NCBI RefSeq assembly: GCF_037893015.1
Contig: NC_133662.1
Location: 205,293,696-205,357,695 of the forward strand
DNA: 64,000 nt
Source of the DNA: Macrotis lagotis
Lineage: Eukaryota; Chordata; Mammalia; Peramelemorphia; Peramelidae
Reading direction: 5' to 3'
How positions within the stretch are numbered: the first letter of the stretch is position 1; the number at the start of each line of letters is the position of its first letter. Positions 12,741 through 23,189 of the stretch are shown piece after piece. The notes below the pieces were generated by a model that did not search any database, was not told the DNA's origin, and was given only the letters and a program-made list of their open reading frames with translations. A program made the position numbers and the translations under genes.

Positions 12741-14580
12741 CTTAGTATATTCTAGATTTATGAACCAGAATTGTGTTATAAGCAACATATTTGCTAGCTC
12801 TGTTAGGATTCTTGCTTTTGGGTATAGAGTTAGTCCTCTTTCAGTCTTTATGTGCTAAAATACTGCATGCATCTGGACAGATCTATTCTTTTGTATCCTT
12901 GGACCTCTCTGGAATAATAATTGATTTTTTCCCTTGGATTTCTCTATCCATATTTCATCTAGAGTGTTTCTTAGATGCTTATTGAAAAGGTATGTGGGAT
13001 AGTTATGCTGTCAAGAGGTCAAGAAGTTTGAGGATTGAGGAAAAATCATATTTGTTAGTTAAAGCTCTGGTGGCTTCAGAAAAAAAGGTTTCAACAAATG
13101 ATAAAGTCAGAAGCCAGATTTCAGAGGATTGTGGAAGTGAGAGAAGTGGAGACCTTGAATGCAGTAGACTCAAGGCATTTCAAGGGTAACAGAAATATAG
13201 GATGATGCTAGGGGACATACAGATTCTTGAAAGAGGTTTTCAAGGATAAGAAAGACCTTCACATAATAAGAGTAGCTAGTAGGAGATTGATGAGAGAAAG
13301 GGGATAATAGTGAAGCATGTTTGCTGGAGAAGGTAGGTGACAGGATTGAGGGAACATAATAAGGATATGACTTTGAAAAGCAGAAAGAGCAACTCATCCT
13401 CAGAGACCACAGTGAAGAAAATAATAAGGGAATGATTAAAGTAATGCTAGATGAAGAGGAGGAGGGCAGGAGAAAAGGGAGCACTGGTATACTGTCTCAG
13501 TGAAAAGGTAAGCTGTATCTAATAATGGGAGGAGAAGAGTGAAATTAAGGTGAGGGGAGACAGAAGCAAAGACAATTTGAGACATACAATGGTGAGTGAG
13601 AGATTCAGAATTTCCTTAATATAGTCACCTATTTAGGATAAATTAGCATTCATTAACTAAGCCTAGTTTCATGGTTTCCTCTGGTTTCATTCAGTAGTGC
13701 GAGTGGGAGACGAGGATTCTATGAAATTCTTATCTATGATTATGATTATTATTCTTATTATAATTACCAGAACTATAAATGACCATACCTATCTGCCCAA
13801 AGTCATTTCTTCTAATTCTTATAAATTATGGGTAGTTTTTCACAGCTGATCCTAAAGAATCAAAGTGACAAACTTACAGTATCTTATTTTTGTATGGGTA
13901 TGGATAACAAGTAAGTTAAATTAAAGATCATAACATAGAATGGCAAATTTTACCTCATGGATATCACTGAAACTTGGTAAGGCTAGAACTTTGACTGGAA
14001 TATGGCTTTGAAAATATAAACTTATTCAAAAGGGAAGGTGGGGTATTGTGGAGAGGAGACATATTTAAGAAAACAATACAAGAGCAAATTTAGAAGACAG
14101 TGAAGAGACATGGTGAATTGAATACAAGAAGAATAATATTGACATCGTAGTTATTGAAGACACTTAAAATGGAATTAAATGGTAAGTTCAGGATACATAT
14201 TATGGGCCTAAAGTGACTCCTGTAGTGAGGGGAATGTTAATTATCTAGATATCTTTTGAAGTTCTTGGTGTGTAGTAAAGGCAAATTAGATAATCACTTC
14301 TTTATTTCATTTAATAAAATTACATCTTTCAAAAGGTAGAGGTGACATACAGAAATATTTTATACTGGGTCTTTTTTTCAGTAGAGAGGACCTATTTGCT
14401 TAGACTGAAATGATATAAAATTTGGGAAAAATTAACCATTCCAGCTTAGAATTTGTAATAAGGGGAGGAAAAGTAGGCTGAATCTGACATATACCTTTGA
14501 AATGGGTGAAAACATATGAAATGAAAAAAGTCTTATCTATACATAACACATACATATAGATGCCTTTAGTCACATGCATA
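12740..14580. other. Intergenic DNA, purine-rich part at 13200-13600
   Basis: 13200-13600 is rich in GA on the plus strand. That creates a long minus-strand frame of Ser/Phe/Leu low complexity, not a gene. Possibly an old unnamed repeat. Confidence 0.45.
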
Positions 14581-14583
14581 CAT

Positions 14584-14586
<3 letters not shown>

Positions 14587-14624
<38 letters not shown>

Positions 14625-14640
14625 TATATATGTGTGTATA
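14587..14640. repeat. (AT)n microsatellite
   Basis: About 17 AT units followed by degenerate ATATATGTG. Confidence 0.95.
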
Positions 14641-14819
14641 AGAGATAACTTCTATGCTTCTTGAGTGGATCTGCTAACTATGGTTGTTAGCCATTTACTA
14701 GGAACTCTATAGATAGATAAATTTTATAATTTGTCATTTGATTATTTAGAACTTTGTTTTGGATATGATGATAATAATAGAACTTACATTGGTTGTGTAT
14801 ATACATAGGCAAGGGATGT

Positions 14820-15030
14820 GATCTGGAATAGTAGACAGAGGTTAGCCTTGGACTAAAGAAAACCTAGGTTCAAGTACTGCCTCTGCTTCATTTCAGCTAC
14901 TCAGCCATAGGTAAATGACTTCTCTAGTCCCTAGGTAACTTTATTTAAGTCTATAAATTGCCACTGTGGAAAGAATTTCCATACTAGCTGCTCCCTTCAT
15001 TAGTGATATCAAATATAGAGGAGCTGTATG
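14820..15030 (+). repeat. Old tRNA-derived/core SINE, plus
   Basis: AGGTTCAAGTACTGCCTCTG is a tRNA B-box-like region, followed by a long 3' part (GTCTATAAATTGCC). A fragment of the same 3' part lies at about 3350-3480 and another at 52320-52450. Confidence 0.6.
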
Positions 15031-15668
15031 TATGTCTCTTAATTAATACACCCGCTTACACACATATATGTGTTATATTTATGTTATATATGTACACAAA
15101 TTTATCTATTTGTGTGTGAATGTATGTATGCTTATAAGTATATAATGAAGCTGAACATTATTGCTGTAAGTATTTAAATATGAGGAAGGCTGTTGTACCA
15201 TTAAGTAGATGATCAGAGTTTTCAAGGAGAAATGTGTATTACATGGAAACTTATGGAATAGAGAATATTTAGAGAAGGGAGAAAAGCATTCTAAATCAGG
15301 AGTTTGATTTGATATTTGTTATTGCCAGATACTGGGAAATAAAGTAGGTTTTATTTGCTCCCAGTGAGCCGGAAATTGACAAATTTCCTAGGAAAATCTG
15401 ATGATATCCAGTACTGCAACTTAGATAATATTGGAATTATATATGTATGTCAATGCATACATATGCACAAATTCAGAGGTATGAGATAAATGCTTAAAAA
15501 TCATTTAAATACAAATGCCTCATATAAGTTTATTCTTCATTATTACCATTTTCTCCACCACTTTTTTAAAGTTTAATCAGCAAAACAAATCATTCCCTGA
15601 TTTGTAACAATTATTTCCAAAGTGAAAGTACTCGTACTCAAAATTTAACGACTAAGGGGAACTGGGTT

Positions 15669-15722
15669 AGAGTTGATTCTAGCACCCCTTAATATAGAGT
15701 TGATTCTAGTACCCCTTAATAT
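15669..15722 (+). repeat. 27-bp tandem duplication
   Basis: Two adjacent 27-base units (15669-15695, 15696-15722) differ at one base (AGCACC versus AGTACC). Confidence 0.97.
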
Positions 15723-16049
15723 ATATTGATGATATTTATTTTCACCTGATCATCAACATAAGGAATGTCATTTATCCTTTTTTGTAGTTAGTAATTTAAA
15801 TAAATTCTACTTGGATAGCTTCCTGTCATTAGAATATGAAACATGTTGGTAATTACTTTTGAAATTGTTATTTCTAAGATATAAAAGAATAAACATCTGT
15901 TCTCAAATTAGAATGGAGTATTAAACAACAAAACAGATTTTCCCCCAGCAGTTTTAATTTGTGATGTTCTCTATATCATTTTAAAATTTATAACATCTAA
16001 TTAAGTTATATTGGTTATATTCTCCAAAGAACCTTTAGCTTCTCCCTTT

Positions 16050-16225
16050 CTTTTGGAACAGCTAGGTGGTACAGTAGATAGAGTGCCTAAAGTCAGGAAG
16101 ACTCATCCTTCTGAGTTCAAATATTATATGACCTGGAGTAAGTCACTTAATTCTGTTTCCTTTAGCTTCCTCATCTGTAAAATGAACTGGAGAAGGAAAT
16201 GGCATATCACTCCAATGTCTTTTAT
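16050..16225 (+). repeat. Long-tail tRNA-derived SINE, plus
   Basis: Head ACAGCTAGGTGGTACAG, body CCTCATCTGTAAAATGAACT, tail GGAGAAGGAAATGGCATATC. Related copies lie at 27850-28153 (minus), 41637-41905 and 56715-56940. Confidence 0.85.
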
Positions 16226-16619
16226 TTAACTGGATTTAATTGAACAATAATAAACTTTTATGATTCATGCCAGATTAGATTACTTTGTTTGGTACTAGAA
16301 AACAGTGTTAGGATCAATAAAAAGATATTAATAGTAAATGAGGAAGAAAAATTGCCTAAAAATTTCAACTGTCTAAAAACTAAAATGGGCAACTACCTTC
16401 AAAGGTAGTGAATTCTTCATGACTGGAACTATTCAAACAAGAGTTTGGACAATCCCATGTAGGAGATTTTGTAGGATGCATCCATGTTTTATCTTTGGAC
16501 TGTAGTATGTAAAGTGAAATATAATTTTTTAAGATTCTGTAGTACTGTGGATTTCTTCAAGTCCATTGAAATCCTAAGTATATCAAAGATCTAAACTGTC
16601 TATGAATGAATTCTGCAAA

Positions 16620-17180
16620 AAACATTTGTTCAGGCCTAAAGGTTCATCACCACTAGCTGTGACTCCCAGATTAGAGGGAGGAGCCATGAACTTCCAAATC
16701 TTCATTTAAATAGACAGGTCAGCACAGACATATCTTACTTCCCCTCTACCTGTACTACTTCAGGACTTCTACAACTTTGCCATCATGTCCCAGGAAGCTC
16801 CTTATGGAGAAAACCTCATCATTCTGCAAGATCCAGTTAGCCCTGTTACCCGCAGCTCACTCTGATTTTCTGTCCTTTTGTTTGGAGGGTGGAAGGAACC
16901 ATGAACTCCAAAACCTCTATTTAAAAAGAAAGCTCAGTTCAAAACATTTCATTCATCATCTGACTGCATTATTTTGAGACTAATGTCTTTTCCATCATGC
17001 CCTTGGATTGTACTTGGCCTGACTCTCCAATTCAATTTCCTTTTCTGTGTTTGTTTGTTTTTAATTTCATTAGATAAGCTTTTGTAGAGCAAGAAATGTT
17101 TTCTGTTTTTGTATTTGTATTCCTGATGCTTAGCCTGAGTTCTGACATATAGAAGATGTTTAATAGATATTTACTGACTT
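16620..17180 (+). repeat. Unnamed old repeat with an internal duplication
   Basis: Two similar segments, about 16678-16730 and 16898-16945, each carry GGA(G/A)CCATGAACT...TTTAAA. The end (17100-17180) resembles MIR/L2-type 3' ends (CTGATGCTTAGC). Could be a decayed LTR; unresolved. Confidence 0.4.
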
Positions 17181-17564
17181 GAGGAACTTAAGGTGTGAGG
17201 GGTGTCCTAGAGGTTTTGGAGTAGCCTACTGTTAGAATTTTCAATTTGAACATTTATACCTAAGGAATCAGCATATGCTACAAATTGCTGCTTGATTGAT
17301 TATTTTGTTGATTGTCTAGACTAAAAAATTGATAAGGAAAGTGTTAATAATGCAGATTAAACTTAAGAGTCTGATTATTAACCACTTACTGGTGTGCCTC
17401 TGTAGGAAGTAAATTGCTCTGAACATATAGACAACTAGCCCTTTGATTCTACAAACTTTCATACTATATACTTCTAAATGTCAAGTTTACATGTCATCAC
17501 CACTTATTTCCTATTAGACCTTTGTATCCAAGTGTTATTTTTGGCATCTTTTCTTGACCTCTGA

Positions 17565-17734
17565 TTTTTTTTTAGGTTTTTTGTTTGTTTGTTTTAGTTT
17601 TTTGCAAGGCAAATGGGGTTAAGTAGCTTGCCCAAGGCCACACAGGTAATTATTAAGTGTCTGAGACCAGATTTGAACCCAGGTACTCCTGACTCCAGGG
17701 CCAGTGCTTTATCCACTGCGCCACCTAGCTGCCC
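17565..17734 (-). repeat. Marsupial tRNA-derived SINE, minus, with 12-bp target duplication
   Basis: Flanked by identical CTTGACCTCTGA at 17553-17564 and 17735-17746. Full head and poly(T)/GTTT tail. Confidence 0.95.
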
Positions 17735-17764
17735 CTTGACCTCTGAATTTAAATGACCACAGAT

Positions 17765-17940
17765 TTAGAGAAGAATATCATGTAGGCCAATTGCTCATTT
17801 TATAAGTGAGGAAACAGACTCACAGATGGTAAATTCCAAGATTCAGTAATACTAAGCATTTATATTACTTCAGATTTGGCAAAGTACTTTACAAATATCG
17901 TGGGTTAGTCACAATAATCCAGGGAAGTAGTCTTCTCTGA
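17765..17940 (-). repeat. MIR/L2-like fragment, minus
   Basis: TTTTATAAGTGAGGAAAC and GGCAAAGTACTTTACAAAT are typical of MIR-related repeats. Confidence 0.6.
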
Positions 17941-18116
17941 CTCCCTGGCCCAGTCAACTGTGCTTGACTGCTCTTTTGTCCCTGTTTCTCTTTACCTACC
18001 ATTTTCTTATGTGTTGTAACTTTAATAAATTTTTCTTTTATTTCCACCCTGGCTTTCCCAAGTCTGAATAATGTTTCCTCAAAGGCAGAGCTGTACTTAA
18101 GTAGCCAGTGGTTACA

Positions 18117-18245
18117 GTACCATTATTATCCTTATTTTACAATAAGAAAACTGAGGCAGATAGAGATTGATCAGAGTCACACAGTTAGGTTTCTGGGGTA
18201 GGATTTGGATTCAGGTCTTCCTGACTTCAGGTCAGCTGGTGCTGG
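18117..18245 (-). repeat. MIR-type core SINE, minus
   Basis: TTTACAATAAGAAAACTGAG followed by GTCACACAGTTAGG and CAGGTCTTCCTGACTTCAGG. Confidence 0.75.
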
Positions 18246-18249
18246 AGGT

Positions 18250-19340
18250 CTGGGGTAGGGTGGGAAGGGAGATTAGGGAACTAGTCACTGTCTCAGCACC
18301 CAGGTTCACTTGAGCTGGTCTTTCATATTTAGCTTAACTCCTTAATTCTGAGAGAAATTATTTTATATTATATTAATTGCCAATTATTCAATTAAGGTTA
18401 AGTCTTTTTTTCTTTAATTCCTCATTCTGGGACCATCCTCTCTAGGTCAGTCAACCAATCTCTGAAGGACAAGGTTGATAGTGAGATTATCTGAATCCCC
18501 AGGAAAATTACTCCTCTCTTAGATGTAACCTAACCTAGGAAAACTTACTATTTTTTACAGTGCAAATTGAATCTAATCTAGGGGAATTTCAGCCCTAAAG
18601 CATTAAGCCTCTGCCCTTGCATTCCTCCATTGGAGTTTAGAAGAACCCAATTCATCAAGGAAAAAACCAACCACAGTGGTCTAGGTAGAAATGAATTCCT
18701 TTGTTCAAATTGCTGGGAGTCTGAACCTCACATTCTCAGCCAGGAGGGGTTGAAGACCTCACCTTCTCATTTAAATTCCTATCCCCTCCTTAATTGTTCA
18801 CCATTCAGGATTGATTTTTCCTTTCAGGGACATTCCTTTTCAAAGAAAAATATTTAAGGCATTCAATAGCTCCATTAGGTGACTTTGGTTATCTTGAGAA
18901 ACTACTGGCCATTAATTTGTAATCAGCTAACCTAATTAATTATTAATTGCCCAGAAACTCTGCCTTTCCTTCATTTAAGGAGCCTGAGAACAAAGCAGGC
19001 TAAGACAGAGTGCCAGTAACACCTTAGTGGTATATTAATTGCTTTCTTTGTAAGGAACCAATTTGCAAATCATGAAATTCCTCCATTCCTTGGAGTTCCT
19101 CCTTGCTGTTGTGAAGCCACATATTTTATATATGATCATAAGTGGGAAGATGGATCATAGAACCATCAGATTTGGGGCTTGAGTGATCTTCCCAGGACAG
19201 TCTCACCTTTCAGGACAAAGCAATGGTTACATCACTTGTGACTATCCAAGTAGGAGTCCTGTGGGAGTGACAAGATGATTTAATGGATATTATATATACA
19301 AGTTATATGATACACTTCACTTACCACAGGCAAGAAAATG
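18250..19340. other. Intergenic DNA, no gene seen
   Basis: No recognised repeat and no supported coding sequence. Confidence 0.5.
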
Positions 19341-19351
19341 CAGGAATTTTC

Positions 19352-19522
19352 TTTTTTTTTTTTCTTTTTTTTTTTAGGTTTTTGCAAGGCAAACTGGGTT
19401 AAGTGGCTTGCCCAAGGCCACACAGCTAGGTAATTATTAAGTGTCTGAGACCGGATTTGAACCCAGGTACTCCTGACTCCAAGGCCGGTGCTTTTTCCAC
19501 TAAGGCCACCTAGCCGCCCCCT
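19352..19522 (-). repeat. Marsupial tRNA-derived SINE, minus, with target duplication
   Basis: Flanked by AGGAATTTTC at 19342-19351 and 19523-19532. Long T tract at the tail, head ending GCCGCCCC. Confidence 0.95.
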
Positions 19523-19539
19523 AGGAATTTTCATAATTA

Positions 19540-21100
19540 AAACAAATTACTACTGTTTTAACCACTTCTCAGACCCAGAGCCTTCCTATGAAAAATATCT
19601 CTAGAAACTAGATTATTAAATTCATTACACATACTAATCAATCTAAAAATCAAACTCTTGGTAATCTCAATTCCTGAAATTAAGCTCCTGTGCTCTAGGT
19701 ATGAATGTCCAGATATCTGCCCCCTTAACTCTTTTTCTATTAATTATCTCTATGTTTTTTTTTTTTTGCATCACCCTTACATTACTCCTATATAGTCGAA
19801 CATCTCCACCTACAATTTCCTTTCTGTTTCATCAACTAAGGGTTTTGAAGATCACAGGAAAATCTAATAATACAGGGGATTGGAAGGTAGCCTACTTCTG
19901 TACTTTGAATTTTCTTTCATGTCACAAACCATCCACTATTCCTAGAAAACATTACCTCTTCATCTCCCTCTCTCAGAATCTTTCTTTGCCTTTAAGACTC
20001 AAGTTGATACCTCCCCAATGAAGTTTTCTCTGTTTTCTCCAGGATCCAGGACTAACAGCCCCAGCTCAGAATATTGTCCCAGTCTCCACCTTGTCACTGG
20101 CTTCCCCTGTGTCTTAGAAGATGAAATTTGTCATCCAGCCAGCAGCTCTATTCTCCTGCTTGCTGCCTTAGGATTTCCATGGCCCACTTGGTCCTAGGCT
20201 CTTTCTTGGTACCACTTACCCAGAAATTTCTGAGAAGTTTTAAGTAGATGTTGACATTTTTGTGTACCCTTTTAGGGGCTTTGTCTTTTCAAAGATCTCT
20301 TAAATAAATAGAGGTCATACTGTCCTTCATATGCACAAGAAAAAAAAAGCTAGGGGTTAGTCAGTGGTCTGTCTGTCTCTCTATTTCTATCTCTGCCTCT
20401 GTCTCTCCTATCTCTTTATCTTTTCCCCTTATCTTTGTTTCTCTCCTTTGTCTCTTAGCTCCCTCTGCTCTCTATCTCTGCCTTTTCAAATGACCTCATA
20501 TTTATTTAGCTTGTACATTCACTCTGAAACTTTGCCTGCCAACTCTCTGACTCTGCTGACTTCAGCTTATTACTTTAGATTACTAGACCTTTTAGGAATG
20601 GAGGAAGGGAAAGAGTCTTTGGGGGCAGGCAGAGGGAACAGGAGGGAAATGTTCATTTTTAGAAACTGGGCAGTTCCTACTACAGAACCAAGCTGATTAG
20701 CAATTGAAGCCAGTTTCATGAATTAGGTGAGGTTGCAGATCTGAACAATCCCTGCTTTGAAGAAAGTGAAGTAAGGTAAGTTATTTAAGTTGTTTAAATG
20801 CACGGTATGTACAGATTCTTCTGTTGAAATGAGTTGCTTCTGTGTATATAAGTTGATACAGCTCAGTGTTTTGAAATAGTTTTCAGGCTTGTTGACAGCT
20901 AAGTATTTGTGTTGAAGTCCAGGAGCTCAAACAGAACTGCCTGCTCCGGTTTGTAATATCATCTGGCCATACTAGTGCTGCTTCTGACCTTGCTGTCAGA
21001 ATTAAGTCAAGAGTTTTATACCTTTGCAGCAGTGAATCACTCTGGTATGGGTTCAGCTTTTCTGTTGAAATATCTGTTACCTTGATTTAAAAAGTGGCAT
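19540..21100. other. Intergenic DNA, pyrimidine-rich near 20360-20480
   Basis: A TCTGTCTCT-rich stretch creates a long low-complexity frame at 20364-20696. I do not regard it as coding. Confidence 0.5.
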
Positions 21101-21107
21101 TGATTTT

Positions 21108-21178
21108 ATCTCTCTCTCTCTCTCTATCTCTCTCTATCTATTTATCTATCTAATGTCTTTGTGTATATATATATATAT

Positions 21179-21209
<31 letters not shown>

Positions 21210-21212
21210 TAT
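21108..21212. repeat. Compound microsatellite (TC)n / TATC / (AT)n / (ATAG)n
   Basis: TC units pass into CTAT units, then AT, then seven or more ATAG units. Borders the irregular array that follows. Confidence 0.95.
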
Positions 21213-21219
21213 GACGATG

Positions 21220-21805
21220 TTATATATGGCACTGATGATATTTAGGTTTTTGATGGTGTGTATGCATATATGGCACTGATTATATATGCATGTCTATGAC
21301 ATTGATGGCATATATACATATATGACATTGATGGTATGTAGCTGACATTGATGATACATAAATATGACATCAATGATAGATATATTCATATATGTGGCAC
21401 TGGTGGTATATATGGCACTGATGGTGTATATGTATATATATTATTAATGATATATGTTACATTGATAGTATATTTATGCATGTCTATATATTGTATATAT
21501 ACATGTATACATGGAGACATTGGTGGTATATATGGCTCTGATTGCATACATACATTTGTACATATAAACACTTCATACATATTTACATAAATGTGTTTCC
21601 GTAAATGTATATATATGTATATGCATACTCAGGTATATATGGCAATGATGATATATATGGCATTGATTATATATGTCTGTGTGTAGCATTGATGTTATAT
21701 ATACATATATACATATATATATATAGGACACTGACTTTATATTTTTACATATATATATCATTGATGATATACCATATGTGACATTGATGATGTGTGTGTG
21801 TATTA
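21220..21805. repeat. Irregular minisatellite-like array with a TGATG core
   Basis: About 19 occurrences of a core close to GRCAYTGATGRT, separated by variable TATA/CATA-rich spacers. Another single core lies at about 22578. Frames here (21348-21809, both strands) are repeat artefacts. Confidence 0.85.
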
Positions 21806-21930
21806 TCAACCATAATTTTCTGAGGCTAAAAATGAAATAACAAAGTTAGTTTTATAAATGGAATTTTATTCTCTAGGATCTTACCAAAAATCTTACCATG
21901 GGGTGGATGGCATCCGTACAAATGTCAACT

Positions 21931-22085
21931 TTTTTTTTTTTTAGGTTTTTTTGCAAGGGCAAATGGGGTTAAGTGGCTTCCCAAAGGCCACATGGCTAGG
22001 TAATTATTGTCTGAGACCGGATTTGAACCCAGGTACTCCTGACTCCAGGGCCGGTGCTTTATCCACTGAGCCACCTAGCTGCCCC
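21931..22085 (-). repeat. Marsupial tRNA-derived SINE, minus, with target duplication
   Basis: Flanked by ACAAATGTCAACT (21918-21930) and ACAAATGCCAACT (22086-22098), one mismatch in 13. Confidence 0.95.
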
Positions 22086-22643
22086 ACAAATGCCAACTCT
22101 TATATAAAATCCTGGGGGCATTTTATACATAAAGGACAAAGAATAATAAAAACTGAGCTAAGTAGCCAGTGAAATTTCACATAGATGACATGAGTTTTAC
22201 AATATGGTCCTCTCAAATCTTATAATATGTACTTATGATTCCTATTGATAAGAATGTCACTTAGACTGGAGGGTAAACTTTACAGATAACAATAGGATTC
22301 CTCTCTCCTCATCGAAGATGTCTTTTATCTTGTTGATCAGATAAAAGGAATTAATTGGTGCTATCATTGTGATGACCAGATAGTATTGACACAGACTAAG
22401 TCAACATTTGAGATGTAGGAGGCCTTTACATAGCAAATTAACATTTTTTACACTCTGAAATTTATAACTATTATTTAAAGGTTAAGAGACTAATTTTTGA
22501 GCAGAAATAGATATAGATCAGAAGTATTAATTTCAAATTAAAGAATATCAGATTAGACTATATATATATATTTATGGCATTGATGGTATGTATATATACA
22601 TATATATATATGTATAGATAGATATGCACATATATACACACAT

Positions 22644-22793
22644 ATAACCACAAGCACTCCTTTCTTCCCTAGAACTGTGAGGAGGGTCCCCACTTGCCTG
22701 GGGCATCAAGCTCTGTTGTACTACTCCTCCTCTTCCTGGGACTGTGACCCAAGTGACCCAAGACTGAGACCTAGATCAGAGTATGGCCAAAAC

Positions 22794-22797
<4 letters not shown>
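22644..22797 (-). mobile_element. L1/HAL1 5' region fragment, minus
   Basis: Reverse complement of 23697-23858 with few differences. It lies 0.9 kb before that copy and ends at the (CA)n run. Confidence 0.75.

Positions 22798-22833
<36 letters not shown>
22795..22833 (+). repeat. (CA)n microsatellite
   Basis: About 18 CA units at the end of the inverted L1-derived segment. Confidence 0.97.
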
Positions 22834-22837
<4 letters not shown>

Positions 22838-23004
22838 TGATCTATTTATCATTGGTAAGGGTAAGTGAGTGTATACTATGCTGAGCGTGTAAGGGCAAAT
22901 AATTTCAGCTCTTTGAACTTCTGTTTTTCTCATCTGTAAAGTGGGTTAATAAGAACTGCAGTACCTATCTCACAAGATTATTGTAGGACTTAGCTGAAAT
23001 AATG

Positions 23005-23145
23005 GCCCTGGATGATGATGGTGTTTGTCCTTCATTCTTAAAGAAGGCAAAACCATCAGGGAAGTGATACTATGAAAGCACATGAATTGGATTTGAGTGA
23101 GGGGGACTGTGCTAAGTTCCCAGTCCTACCTCCTCCTCTCTAATG
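23005..23145 (+). repeat. Old LINE/SINE 3' fragment
   Basis: GATGATGGTGTTTGTCCTTC, CACATGAATTGGATTTGAG and GACTGTGCTAAGTT resemble the end of the non-LTR family also present at 57090-61260 and 63540-64000. Confidence 0.5.
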
Positions 23146-23189
23146 AACAGATATTAAATTATTCAGATTATGCTAATATATTTTCACGA

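Noticed and set aside
13170..13484. 104-codon minus-strand frame
   Set aside because: Ser/Pro/Phe low complexity from a purine-rich plus strand; no domain, splice or homology sign.
21348..21809. Tyr/Ile-rich frames on both strands
   Set aside because: Explained by the TATA/TGATG repeat array.
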